Positions 19,928 to 28,457 of a DNA stretch of 64,000 nt are shown piece after piece. The notes under the pieces are model-generated. The model worked only from the letters and a program-made list of their open reading frames with translations. It searched no databases and was not told the origin of the DNA. This DNA comes from Pseudomonadota bacterium. GTDB lineage: Bacteria; Pseudomonadota; Alphaproteobacteria; G022571365. Within the stretch, counting starts at the first letter, position 1; each line of letters starts with the position of its first letter. Both the position numbers and the translations under genes were made by a program. The DNA lies in contig JACZXZ010000001.1 of assembly GCA_022571365.1 (NCBI GenBank), forward strand, positions 1-64,000, in the 5' to 3' direction.

Positions 19928-20042
19928 GGCGCGGGCGTGGGGGAGATCGGCCGCCGATCGGCAACCGGACTCAAGCGCCGCGGTGCTTCTGGACAGGTGG
20001 GTGCGTTTTTTACTATAAGCGGCTCGCACATGCGCGCCTCGG

Positions 20043-20118
20043 GCCCAGGTAGCTCAGTTGGTAGAGCAGGGGACTGAAAATCCTTGTGTCGGTGGTTCGA
20101 TTCCGCCCCTGGGCACCA
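20043..20118 (+). tRNA. tRNA-Phe (anticodon GAA)
   Basis: Full cloverleaf with acceptor stem GCCCAGG/CCTGGGC, D-arm AGCTCAGTTGGTAGAGC, anticodon loop CTGAAAA (GAA, reading TTC/TTT), T-arm GGTTCGATTCC and an encoded CCA end. 76 nt. Confidence 0.97.
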
Positions 20119-20208
20119 GCCTTTTCAATCACTCAAGCTGTCGCCGTCCTCCGGTGACTTCCCGGGGCACGCGCCCGGGCGCCAAGCCGCCATTGCCGCC
20201 GCCAGGCG

Positions 20209-20880
20209 CTAGAACTCGTCGTCGGTTTCGAGGGGCGAAAACCGAACCGGCAGGATCTCCCTCGTTTTCGCCCGGCCGTTTTCGTCCTTTTCGACCAGAA
20301 CGAGATGCTGGTTGTCGGGTATCCCGGTCGGGATGACCATTCTGCCGCCGGACTTCAGCTGTTGGAGCAACGGCGGGGGTATGAGGTCAGGCGCCGCCGT
20401 GACAATGACCTTGTCAAAGGGAGCGTGTTGGGCCCAGCCTTGGTAGCCGTCGCTGACGCGGGCTTCGATGTTCGTGTATCCCAACTGGCCCAGCCTTCCC
20501 TTGGCCTCGGCCGCGAGCTCCTCGATGATTTCGATGCTGTAGACCTCCTTCGCCAGCTCCGCGAGAATGGCCGCCTGGTAGCCAAATCCGGTCCCGATCT
20601 CAAGCACTCTGTCGTCTCCGCGCAGCTCGAGGAGATCGGTCATGAGCGCGACCATGAACGGCTGGGATATGGTCTTCCCATAGCCGATGGGAAGCGGCGT
20701 ATCGACATAGGCGTAGACCTTCAGCTCAACCGGCACAAACTCATGGCGGGGCACGCGGTCCATCACCTCCATGACCCGGTCATCCAGGGCCTTGCCGATC
20801 GTGTCCCGCACAGAGGCGGCGTGGAGCGCGATCTCTTGGACCATCGAATGGCGCCAGGCGGTGAAGTTCACTTCGTTCAT
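20209..20880 (-). CDS. pcm: Protein-L-isoaspartate O-methyltransferase
   Basis: 223 residues. SAM-dependent repair enzyme that methylates isoaspartyl residues in damaged proteins. Family motifs: YGKTISQPFMVALM near residue 70, the SAM loop VLEIGTGFGYQAAILAEL near 95, the acidic EIIEEL, and post-motif GRMVIPTGIPDNQHLVL. No signal peptide, so cytosolic, although many pcm genes sit with surE. Here it stands alone after tRNA-Phe. Start ATG at 20880. Confidence 0.93.
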   Translation of the reverse strand: MNEVNFTAWRHSMVQEIALHAASVRDTIGKALDDRVMEVMDRVPRHEFVPVELKVYAYVDTPLPIGYGKTISQPFMVALMTDLLELRGDDRVLEIGTGFGYQAAILAELAKEVYSIEIIEELAAEAKGRLGQLGYTNIEARVSDGYQGWAQHAPFDKVIVTAAPDLIPPPLLQQLKSGGRMVIPTGIPDNQHLVLVEKDENGRAKTREILPVRFSPLETDDEF

Positions 20881-21266
20881 ATCGGGGCCTCGATGGACGC
20901 GGGAAGGCGCGGGCCTGGAAGGAGGCTTATTCGAGCGGCGGCGTTTTCCCGGGGTGCCGGGGATTCCCCTTTACTTCGATCCGTCCCCGGGCGCCAGCTT
21001 TTTTCGCCGCCGATCCTGGCGCGACAGCCGGGCCTGACCCGCGAACGCCGGGAAGGTCTCGGCTGGCGAGGCCGCCGGTGGCGGGCTCCCGGCCGCTTCC
21101 AGGCCGGCGCTCGGCCTGGGCAGGGCCGCGCCGGGCAGGGCCGCGCCGGGCGAGGCCGCGAGCCGATGGAAAGCCGCGGCATTCAGGCGAGGTGGAGCGT
21201 GATCCGGGGTAGGGTGTCGTCGCCGTTGCGCCCGGCCCGGCCGGGGAGCCCGAGGGGGCCGCCCAA
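20881..21266. other. Gene-free stretch with a 15-bp tandem duplication
   Basis: About 385 bases between pcm and the GntR gene, no supportable gene. It contains two perfect copies of GGGCAGGGCCGCGCC at 21118-21132 and 21133-21147, followed by a partial third. Confidence 0.6.
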
Positions 21267-22034
21267 CTAAACCCTGTCGGCGCCGGCCAGATGGCGCCGC
21301 GCCGCGGTGAGATGGTCGGTGATAATCTTCACCGCGCCGTCCAGATCACGGCTTAGGAGAGCCTCGTACAGGCTGCGGTGCTGGCGGTTGTACTCGGCGA
21401 TGCGCCGCGCGGTCAGGATTTTGTCCTTCATCGCGCGCCACTGGGCGTGGCCGCGCACATGGTTGATCTGGCGATACATCCAGACCAGAAGCGGGTTATG
21501 GGTGGACTGGGCGATCCGCAGATGGAACTGCTCGTCCCAGTGACTGAAGTGCTCGGCGTCGGCACCGGAGGCTTCGAGCCGCTTCAGCGCCTCGCCCAGC
21601 CGTTCCATATCCCTGGCCGTGGCGTTGATCACCGCGAGCCGTATCGCATGGCGCTCCACCGCCAGCCGCACCTCGATCAGCTCGAGGGGGCTGGTGATCT
21701 CGGCGATATCCTCTTCGCTATTCGCCGGATAGTTGACGTATGTGCCGCTGCCGATGCGGCGGGTCACCAGACGGGTTTCCTCGAGCCGGCTGAGGGCCTT
21801 GCGGACAGTGGTGCGCGAGGTTCCGAGCATCTGCGCCAAATCGCGCTCCGCCGGCAGCCTTTCGCCGTGGCCGTAGGCGCCGTAGAGGATCGCCTGGCGG
21901 AGCCGCGCGGCGATCGATCTTGAGCCTTTGATCGGCGTTGCAAGCAGGTTATCCGGCGGTGTCGGGCGCGCCGGCTTCGACCTCGCCTTGTCCGGCGCAT
22001 GCCGGGATAATGAGCGGGCACCAATTTTGGCCAA
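21267..22034 (-). CDS. GntR-family (FadR/FCD type) transcriptional regulator
   Basis: 255 residues. Winged-helix DNA-binding domain at about residues 35-105 with the GntR pattern ERLPAERDLAQMLGTSRTTVRKALSRL, then a helical FCD ligand domain (residues about 115-245) with metal-ligand His positions in HFSHWDEQFHLRIAQSTHNP and NRQHRSLYEAL. It is divergent from the amine/glutamate operon and probably controls it. The first in-frame start is TTG at 22034, with AAAGG upstream; no ATG fits, so the start is uncertain. Palindromes overlap the start region. Confidence 0.88.
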   Translation of the reverse strand: MAKIGARSLSRHAPDKARSKPARPTPPDNLLATPIKGSRSIAARLRQAILYGAYGHGERLPAERDLAQMLGTSRTTVRKALSRLEETRLVTRRIGSGTYVNYPANSEEDIAEITSPLELIEVRLAVERHAIRLAVINATARDMERLGEALKRLEASGADAEHFSHWDEQFHLRIAQSTHNPLLVWMYRQINHVRGHAQWRAMKDKILTARRIAEYNRQHRSLYEALLSRDLDGAVKIITDHLTAARRHLAGADRV

Positions 22035-22058
22035 AACTATGCCTTTTGGAAAAATTGG
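22021..22058. promoter_or_regulatory. Candidate operator: nested dyads between GntR gene and operon
   Basis: An outer inverted repeat CCAATTTT (22021-22028) / AAAATTGG (22051-22058) encloses a perfect palindrome TTTTGGCCAAAA (22025-22036) and a dyad CCAAAA-N7-TTTTGG (22031-22049). The AT-rich dyads stand out in GC-rich DNA and have the 17-19 bp scale of GntR-family operators. Confidence 0.6.
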
Positions 22059-22168
22059 TTTGAAATCGAGTCAAATTATGGGCATATGCCGGGGCTGGCC
22101 GTCAAGTACAACGTGCCATCCCCGTGATGGCGATTGGGGCAACCGGCGGGCGGCGAGGAGCCTATCAG

Positions 22169-23503
22169 ATGGCGCTACCGAGCCGTTGCAAGTACCTGAT
22201 CATCGGTGCCGGAGTGCATGGCCTGAGCACCGCCTACCACTTGGCCCTCGAGCTCAAGGCCCGCGGCAAGGGAAGCGGCGCCGATATCCTGGTGGTCGAC
22301 AAGACCGCGATCGCGGCCGGGGCCTCGGGCATCGCCTGCGGCGTCATCCGCAACAACTATTTCCAGCCGGCCATGCGGGAACTCATGGCCCATTCCGTCG
22401 AGGTTTGGGAGTCCGACCCCAAGGCCTACAGCTACCATTCCGTGGGCTACATGCAGATCAGCCCCGAGGCCATGCACGAAGACGTTGCCTCGATCGCCGA
22501 GCAGCAGAAGGCGATCGGCTACGAGTCCGTATTCATCGAGGGCGCCGCCGATTGCGACAGGTACATGAAGGACATCTTCAGCGACTGGCAGGCCAAGGGC
22601 GTCGCCTTGGTGCTGCATGAGAAGAGGGGCGGCTACGCCAACAACAAGGCCTCGATTTACGGCCTTGCCGGCAAGGCCGAGAGCGAGGGCGTGCGCATCA
22701 TCACCGGCGTGAAGGTGACCGGCTTCCGGCTATCCGGCGGCGCGGTTTCCGCGGTCGAGACCGACCGCGGCGTCATCGAGACCGACTACGTCGTCGTCGG
22801 CTGCGGTCCGTGGGTCAAGTCGATCTGGGACATGCTTGGGTTACCGAAACAGATCAGCGTCAAGGGCCGTGACGGCAGGTGTGAGACGGTGCCCATGTGG
22901 ACTTTCTGGTGCCTCGAGGAAGGCACCCTCGGGGTCGATCCCAACCTGCAGAAGACCAATGATGGCGAGATGCCACCCGTCATCCACGTCGACAGCGAGG
23001 CGCCGCTTGACTCGGACGTGGACGGCGCCCTCATCACCGACAAGATGTGGGGGATTTATTACAAGCCGGACTTCAACTTCGGCGGCATCCAGGGAGGCGC
23101 CATGCCTTACCGGGTCGAGACCGACCCCGACGACGTGCAGGTCGACCCCTATGGTCCTGAATCGCCTGACTTCGTCGTTGGCGACGACTTCGCCCATATG
23201 TGGTGCTCGGCGCTCGCCCACTGCCAGAAGCGGTTCGAGGGCCAGATCGGGCGGTATAAGAATGAGCCGTCCGGCGGCATCGGCGCCTTCGCCCCGGACA
23301 GCTTCCCGGTGTTCGACGTCTTCCGCCAGAACTGCTACCTGATCGCCGATTCCAACCACGGCTACAAGATGATCGGGGTCGGCAAGCTGGTCGCGGAGGA
23401 GATCTGCGGCCAGCCGAGCAGGCTGCTTGAGCCGTTCCGCTTCGCCCGTTATGCCGAGGGTAAGCTGCATCCGGTCTCCCACAGCCCGTTCCCGTGGAGC
23501 TGA
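22169..23503 (+). CDS. FAD-dependent amine oxidoreductase (sarcosine oxidase beta / DadA type)
   Basis: 444 residues. Start ATG 22169 has a GAGGAG site nine bases upstream; an earlier ATG lacks one. The FAD-binding motif IIGAGVHGLSTAYHL lies at residues about 10-24, with the acidic second strand (ILVVDKTAIAAGASG). The later block FAPDSFPVFDVF and NHGYKMIGVGKLVAEEI fit the DAO fold of sarcosine, glycine and N-methylglutamate dehydrogenases. As first gene of an operon with a glutamine synthetase-like and a glutamate-synthase-like enzyme, N-methylglutamate dehydrogenase (MgdA-like) is the best guess. The alpha, gamma and delta subunits of the known heterotetramer are missing here. Confidence 0.83.
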   Translation: MALPSRCKYLIIGAGVHGLSTAYHLALELKARGKGSGADILVVDKTAIAAGASGIACGVIRNNYFQPAMRELMAHSVEVWESDPKAYSYHSVGYMQISPEAMHEDVASIAEQQKAIGYESVFIEGAADCDRYMKDIFSDWQAKGVALVLHEKRGGYANNKASIYGLAGKAESEGVRIITGVKVTGFRLSGGAVSAVETDRGVIETDYVVVGCGPWVKSIWDMLGLPKQISVKGRDGRCETVPMWTFWCLEEGTLGVDPNLQKTNDGEMPPVIHVDSEAPLDSDVDGALITDKMWGIYYKPDFNFGGIQGGAMPYRVETDPDDVQVDPYGPESPDFVVGDDFAHMWCSALAHCQKRFEGQIGRYKNEPSGGIGAFAPDSFPVFDVFRQNCYLIADSNHGYKMIGVGKLVAEEICGQPSRLLEPFRFARYAEGKLHPVSHSPFPWS

Positions 23504-23679
23504 GGCCGGCCATGAGAGGCGCCGGGCAAGGCCGGACGAGGCACACGGTGGTCAAGGCACCGGGACTCGGCGGTTGCCGATCGCACGAAAACGAGTTTGT
23601 CCGCACCCGAACAGGCGGCAGGGCGGGCTTGGACGGAGGATCACTGAGAGGACAAAGTCGGAAAGGGGGGACTTGAGGG

Positions 23680-25155
23680 ATGACTGATTTGGAATCCTAT
23701 GTCGGCGCAAAAGGCCGCGATGAGCTGGTCAAACAAGTCCGCGCCAAGATCGACGAGCTGGGCGTCACCTATATCTATTACCAGTTCGTGTCGGTGACCA
23801 GCCGGATCATGGGCAAGGGGGTGCCCGCGGACCACTGGGAGACGATTGCCCAACGGGGCTTTCAGCTTGTCTATGGCTCGACCGCCAACCTCTTCATCGA
23901 CCGCCACTCCCGCTACATCGGCTACGGCTCGGAAGCGTGGGAGCTGGTCGGCATTCCCGAGCCGGAAACCTTCGTCCAGTTGCCTTGGGACAAGCGCTGT
24001 GCCCGCGTGTTCTGCACCCTGTTCCGCGGCCGCGAGCATCCCGACGATCCGGGCTCGTATCTGACCGCCGACTGCCGCGGCAACCTGCGCCGCATCCACG
24101 AGGAGTTCAGGAAGGCGCATGGCGGACTCCACCTGCGCGTCGGCACCGAGCCCGAGATGATGTGGCTGAAAAAAGGCGAGGACGGTAAGCCGGCGGGCGG
24201 GGTCACCAAGCCCCACTGCTATCACATCGACCAGTTCGAAGCGCTGCGCCCCGTGTTTTTGAAGGTCATCGAGTACGACCGCGCGATGGGGCTGGACATG
24301 ATCCAGGGCGACCACGAGGACGCGCCCGGCCAGCTGGAGCTCAACTTCACCTTCGACGACGTGCTCAGGAACGCCGACCGGCTGACCACTCACCGGCAAG
24401 TCTGCGCCCAGGTGGCGCGCGAGCAGAACCTGATCGCGTGCTTCATGCCGAAGCCGTTCATGGGGGTGTCCGCCAACGCCTGCCACACCAATATCTCCCT
24501 ATGGCGCGGCGGCGAGGAGAAGGTGAACGGCCTCGGCAACAGCCCGTTGCCGGGAATGGAGAGCGTCTTCACCTACTTCACGGGCGGGGAGAACACCTTC
24601 CTGCCCGACACCGATGATATCCGCCGGCCGAGCGAGATCGGCCTCTATTGCATGGGCGGCATCATGGAGCACGTTCACGCGCTCACCGCTCTCGGCTGTC
24701 CCACGGTCAACTCGTACCGGCGGCTCTTGGACTTCGGTTTCTGGGCGCCGGTCTATCCCAACTGGGGCTTTCAGAACCGGACCTGCGCGGTCCGCGTCTC
24801 GGCCCCGGGGCGGTTCGAGTGCAAGGCGGTGGACTCCGCCAACAATCCCTATCTGGTTGCCGCCGGCCTTCTAAAGGCGCTCGACGACGGGCTCAAGCGC
24901 AAGCTCGACCCCGGCGAGCCCGAGCAGCGCAACATATACGACGTCCTTGATGAGTACGAGGAACGGAATGTGCGCAAGCTTCCCATGTCACTGGGCGAGG
25001 CGAACGATGCGCTGGCCCAGGACGAGGTCATCAAGGAGGCGCTCCCCGGCGAAATGTACGGCGTCTACATGCATTACAAGCGTGACGAGTGGGAGAAGTT
25101 CCTGGCCACCGTGACCGAGTGGGACCTGGAGACCTACCTTGACGTGTTGCCATGA
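23680..25155 (+). CDS. Glutamine synthetase-like ligase (GlnT / gamma-glutamylmethylamide synthetase type)
   Basis: 491 residues. Glutamine synthetase fold: ATP/metal block GDHEDAPGQLELNF (near residue 208), KPFMGVSANACHTNISLW (near 265) and the C-terminal arginine/glutamate block NRTCAVRVSAPGRFECKAVD followed by NNPYL. Divergent from GlnA (no adenylylation-site region recognised). In methylated-amine users a relative (GmaS) joins methylamine to glutamate, while in rhizobia the relative is GlnT beside glx-type glutamate synthase genes. Context supports one of these two roles; sequence alone does not decide. Strong GGGGGGACTTGAGGG leader before the ATG. Confidence 0.87.
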   Translation: MTDLESYVGAKGRDELVKQVRAKIDELGVTYIYYQFVSVTSRIMGKGVPADHWETIAQRGFQLVYGSTANLFIDRHSRYIGYGSEAWELVGIPEPETFVQLPWDKRCARVFCTLFRGREHPDDPGSYLTADCRGNLRRIHEEFRKAHGGLHLRVGTEPEMMWLKKGEDGKPAGGVTKPHCYHIDQFEALRPVFLKVIEYDRAMGLDMIQGDHEDAPGQLELNFTFDDVLRNADRLTTHRQVCAQVAREQNLIACFMPKPFMGVSANACHTNISLWRGGEEKVNGLGNSPLPGMESVFTYFTGGENTFLPDTDDIRRPSEIGLYCMGGIMEHVHALTALGCPTVNSYRRLLDFGFWAPVYPNWGFQNRTCAVRVSAPGRFECKAVDSANNPYLVAAGLLKALDDGLKRKLDPGEPEQRNIYDVLDEYEERNVRKLPMSLGEANDALAQDEVIKEALPGEMYGVYMHYKRDEWEKFLATVTEWDLETYLDVLP

Positions 25156-25232
25156 ACGCGCAGACGGTCCAAGGGCGCGGCGCGGCCGGGAGGCCCGGCG
25201 CGTCCTGTCCGCAATGAAGGAGTGAGGCAATC

Positions 25233-26168
25233 ATGTGTGGAATCGCTGGGATCATCCACCGGGGCGGGACCGCAGAGATCGGCCGTGAGATGACGTCGAT
25301 GCTCCAGTCCCTCAAACACCGCGGACCCGATTCGGCGGGGTTTGCGGTCTACGGGCTGCCGCGGAGCGGAGAGTTCATCATGCGGTTCAAGGTGGCCGAG
25401 CAGGAGGACATGGCCAAGGGCTTCGATATCTTGCGCCAAGTCAAGGAGCGGCGCGAAGAGGTGGACTCACGCATCCGGTCCATGGCCGGGGAGATTCTCG
25501 AGGCCGAAGAGGTCACCGAGTACGCCTTCCGCTACCGCGTCAAGTACGACGGCGATACTCGCCGCTTCACCGACTTCCTCGAGGATGTGGATGGCGTCGA
25601 AATCATGTCCCTCGGCCGGGGCCTCGAGCTGATCAAGGACCTGGGCGACGCCACCCAAGTGTCCGAGCAGTACCACCTCGGCCAGTTCATGGGCACCCAC
25701 GCGATTGGCCATGTCCGCATGGCCACCGAGTCGGACGTGGACATCCGCTCAGCCCATCCCTATTGGGCCTACCCCTTCCAGGACGTGTCACTGGTGCACA
25801 ACGGCCAGCTCACCAACTACTGGAGCAAGCGCCGCGAGTTCGAGCGTCGCGGCCTCCGCTTCGTATCGGACTGTGACTCCGAGCTCATCGCGGTCTACTT
25901 GGCCGACAAGCTCAGCGATGGCTTCGACCTCGAAGACGCGATGAACCGGTCAGTGGAGGATCTCGACGGGGTGTTTACCTACGTTGTCGCCACCGCCGAA
26001 TGCCTCGGGATGGCGAAGGACGTGATGGCGGCGAAGCCGATGGTGCTTTACGAAGGAGAGGACTGCATCGTGCTGGCCTCGGAAGAGGTGGCGATCCGCA
26101 GCATCTTTCCCCATGAAATCGAGACTTTTGACCCCTATGAGGGAGAGGTGCGCGTATGGAGGAACTGA
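25233..26168 (+). CDS. Class II glutamine amidotransferase subunit (MgsA/GlxB-like)
   Basis: 311 residues. Begins MCGIAGIIHRGG, so Cys2 is the nucleophile after Met removal. Further N-terminal hydrolase motifs: LKHRGPDSAGFAVYG, HAIGHVRMATESDVD and VHNGQLTNY. It corresponds to the amidotransferase domain of glutamate synthase as a separate protein and would release ammonia or an amine from a gamma-glutamyl substrate and pass it to the FMN subunit. AAGGAG site before the ATG; 13-base overlap with the next gene. Confidence 0.92.
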   Translation: MCGIAGIIHRGGTAEIGREMTSMLQSLKHRGPDSAGFAVYGLPRSGEFIMRFKVAEQEDMAKGFDILRQVKERREEVDSRIRSMAGEILEAEEVTEYAFRYRVKYDGDTRRFTDFLEDVDGVEIMSLGRGLELIKDLGDATQVSEQYHLGQFMGTHAIGHVRMATESDVDIRSAHPYWAYPFQDVSLVHNGQLTNYWSKRREFERRGLRFVSDCDSELIAVYLADKLSDGFDLEDAMNRSVEDLDGVFTYVVATAECLGMAKDVMAAKPMVLYEGEDCIVLASEEVAIRSIFPHEIETFDPYEGEVRVWRN

Positions 26169-27001
26169 ACAAGGAGCAGAAATCGTACCAGATGGGAATG
26201 CACACCGAGCAGCTTGCCGGGCGCACCCAACAGGTCTTTTTCTCGCCCGAGGAGGCGGAGAACCTGCTCTATCCCGGCGCCTTCGACGTCGACTTCGACA
26301 AACGGGGCGAGCTCGACGCGGCCGACCTGGAGCCTGTGGCGGTCAATCTCAAAATCCGCGAGCTGATGGGCGAGGGTTGCGGCACCATCGAGGTCCACAA
26401 TCCGGGCGCCAAGCATTCCCTTGGCGTCGGCATCCTCAACCGCCTGTGGCTCCACTTCGAGGGCAGCCTGGGCTATTTCGGCTGCGGGCTGATCGACGGC
26501 CCCAACGTCCGCATCAAAGGCCGCGTCGGCTGGTCCTGCGCGGAGAACATGTTGGCCGGAACGGTGGTCATCGAGAAGAACGCTGGCTCGTGTTTCGGCG
26601 CCGCCATCCGCGGCGGCGACCTGATATGCAAGGGCGATGTCGGCGCCCGCACCGGCATCGAGATGAAAGGCGGCACCATCATCGTGGGCGGGCGCACGGG
26701 CGTGTTCTCGGGTTTCATGATGCAGCGCGGCCGACTCGTCGTGCTCGGCGATGCCGGCCCAAATCTTGGCGACTCGATGTATGACGGGATTGTCTATGTC
26801 GGCGGCAAGATCGCCTCGCTCGGCACCGACGCCATCCCGGCCGAGATGACCGAGCTGGACATCGCCTGGCTCAGCCGCAAGCTCAAGATGTACGGGCTCG
26901 AGGCTCCTGACGGAGTCAAAAACATGCACAAGATCGTCGCCGGCAAGAAGCTGTGGAACTACGACAACCTGGAGCCGATGGAAAAGAAGATCGTGCTGTA
27001 G
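26156..27001 (+). CDS. GXGXG-domain subunit of split glutamate synthase (MgsB/GlxC-like)
   Basis: 281 residues. The central region is the beta-helix GXGXG domain of glutamate synthase alpha subunits, with regularly spaced glycines: GRVGWSCAENMLAGTVV, GSCFGAAIRGGDLICKGDVG, ARTGIEMKGGTIIVGGRTG, LVVLGDAGPNLGDSMYDG. It is a structural part of the synthase complex. Its start lies inside the preceding gene, so translation is coupled. The last codons and stop are partly re-duplicated downstream (see repeat). Confidence 0.9.
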   Translation: MEELNKEQKSYQMGMHTEQLAGRTQQVFFSPEEAENLLYPGAFDVDFDKRGELDAADLEPVAVNLKIRELMGEGCGTIEVHNPGAKHSLGVGILNRLWLHFEGSLGYFGCGLIDGPNVRIKGRVGWSCAENMLAGTVVIEKNAGSCFGAAIRGGDLICKGDVGARTGIEMKGGTIIVGGRTGVFSGFMMQRGRLVVLGDAGPNLGDSMYDGIVYVGGKIASLGTDAIPAEMTELDIAWLSRKLKMYGLEAPDGVKNMHKIVAGKKLWNYDNLEPMEKKIVL

Positions 27002-27042
27002 GGAAACGTACTGTAGGAAATCGTGCTGTAGGGATGTAGGGA
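26990..27042. repeat. Tandem copies of the 3' end and stop codon of the GXGXG gene
   Basis: ATCGTGCTGTAGGGA (26990-27004, containing the real stop TAG) is followed by the degenerate copies AACGTACTGTAGGA (27005-27018) and AATCGTGCTGTAGGGA (27019-27034) and a partial TGTAGGGA. Fills most of the gap before the next gene. Confidence 0.85.
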
Positions 27043-27059
27043 ACGGAAAGGAAAAATCG

Positions 27060-28448
27060 ATGGCTACCGGCCAGGAAGACGCATCTCCCGGAACCGCTGA
27101 ACCGACGAAAAAGAAGCCCTCGCGCAACAAGCACATCCTGGGCCAGAACTTCCTGTTCTCGCCCCAGGTGATCGACGACATCCATATCAAGGCCGAGCTT
27201 GGCCGGTACCGCATGCGCGGCATGGCGATTTTCAAGAAGATCCCGACCTGGGACGATCTCACCTTCCTGCCGGGCACGCTGACCCGGTTCGTCATCGAGG
27301 GCTACCGCGAGAGGTGCGAGACCAAGACGATCATCGGCCCCCGCGCCAAACGGCCGTTGGTGCTGGACATCCCGATCTACATCACGGGCATGAGCTTCGG
27401 CGCCCTGTCTTACGAGGCCAAGACGGCGCTGGCCCGCGGCGCCACCATGGCCGGAACCGCCACCTGCTCGGGCGAGGGCGGCATGATCCCGGACGAACGG
27501 CGCTATTCGGAAAAATGGTTCTACCAGTGCATCGAGTCGCGCTACGGTTTCAACCCGCATCACCTGAGGCTCGCCGACGGGATCGAGATCTTCATCGGCC
27601 AGGGCCACAAGGTGGGCCTCGGCGGCCACCTCATGGGCCAGAAGGTGACCGATCAGGTGGCCGAGATGCGCTCGCTGCCGGCGGGGATCGACCAGCGCTC
27701 GGCGGCACGCCACCCGGACTGGTTGGGACCCGACGATCTGTCGATCAAAATCGGGGAGCTGCGCGAGGCAACCAACTGGGAGATCCCGATCCAGCTCAAG
27801 CTGGGCGCCGCCCGGGTCTATGACGACGTGCGCATGGCCGCCAAGACCGGCACGGACAGCATTTACGTCGACGGGATGGAGGGGTCGACCGGCGCCGGGC
27901 CGCACATCGCCGCCGAGGAGACAGGCGTGCCGGGCATCGCTGCCATCCGCCAGGCCCGCAAGGCGCTGGACGACGTCGGCAAGTCGGGAGAAATCTCGCT
28001 GGTCTACGCCGGCGGCATCCGCAGCGGCGCCGACGTGGCCAAGGCGCTCGCCCTTGGGGCCGACGCGGTGGCCATCGGCACCGCCGCGATGATCGCACTG
28101 AACTGCAACAAGGACATCCCCGAGGCCGATTTCGAGAAAGAGATCGGCGTCGAAGCCGGCTACTGCTACCACTGCCATACCGGGCGTTGCCCGGTCGGCG
28201 TGGCCACCCAGGACCCGGAGCTCCGCAAGCGCCTCAACCCCGATGAGGCGGCTGTCAGGGTTTACAACCTGCTGCACACCATGACCATCGAGTGCCAGAT
28301 GCTGGCGCGGGCCTGCGGCAAGACCGACGTCCATTCGCTCGAGCCCGAGGACCTGGCTGCGCTCACCGTGGAGGCCTCGGCGCTGGCCATGGTTCCGCTT
28401 GCCGGATCCCAGTACACTGTCGGCCGGCCCGACATGACGCGTTACTAG
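27060..28448 (+). CDS. FMN-binding glutamate synthase-like subunit (MgsC/GlxD-like)
   Basis: 462 residues. TIM-barrel FMN domain: GMSFGALSYEAKTALARGA, EGGMIPDERRY, GQGHKVGLGGHLMG, YVDGMEGSTGAGPHIAAEE, and SLVYAGGIRSGADVAKALALGADAVAIG. The Cys-rich CYHCHTGRCPVGVATQDP block (near residue 369) is the 3Fe-4S-type region of glutamate synthase. With the two preceding genes it forms a complete three-protein synthase that probably makes N-methylglutamate from methylamine-derived amide (inference) or glutamate. GGAAAGGAAAAA leader before the ATG. Confidence 0.92.
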   Translation: MATGQEDASPGTAEPTKKKPSRNKHILGQNFLFSPQVIDDIHIKAELGRYRMRGMAIFKKIPTWDDLTFLPGTLTRFVIEGYRERCETKTIIGPRAKRPLVLDIPIYITGMSFGALSYEAKTALARGATMAGTATCSGEGGMIPDERRYSEKWFYQCIESRYGFNPHHLRLADGIEIFIGQGHKVGLGGHLMGQKVTDQVAEMRSLPAGIDQRSAARHPDWLGPDDLSIKIGELREATNWEIPIQLKLGAARVYDDVRMAAKTGTDSIYVDGMEGSTGAGPHIAAEETGVPGIAAIRQARKALDDVGKSGEISLVYAGGIRSGADVAKALALGADAVAIGTAAMIALNCNKDIPEADFEKEIGVEAGYCYHCHTGRCPVGVATQDPELRKRLNPDEAAVRVYNLLHTMTIECQMLARACGKTDVHSLEPEDLAALTVEASALAMVPLAGSQYTVGRPDMTRY

Positions 28449-28457
28449 GAGGCGGCC

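Noticed and set aside
19501-20031. Minus-strand frame with HVESGP repeats across the 18-bp array
   Set aside because: Because 18 is a multiple of three, a tandem array stays open in several frames. No homology, ribosome site or codon signal supports a protein.
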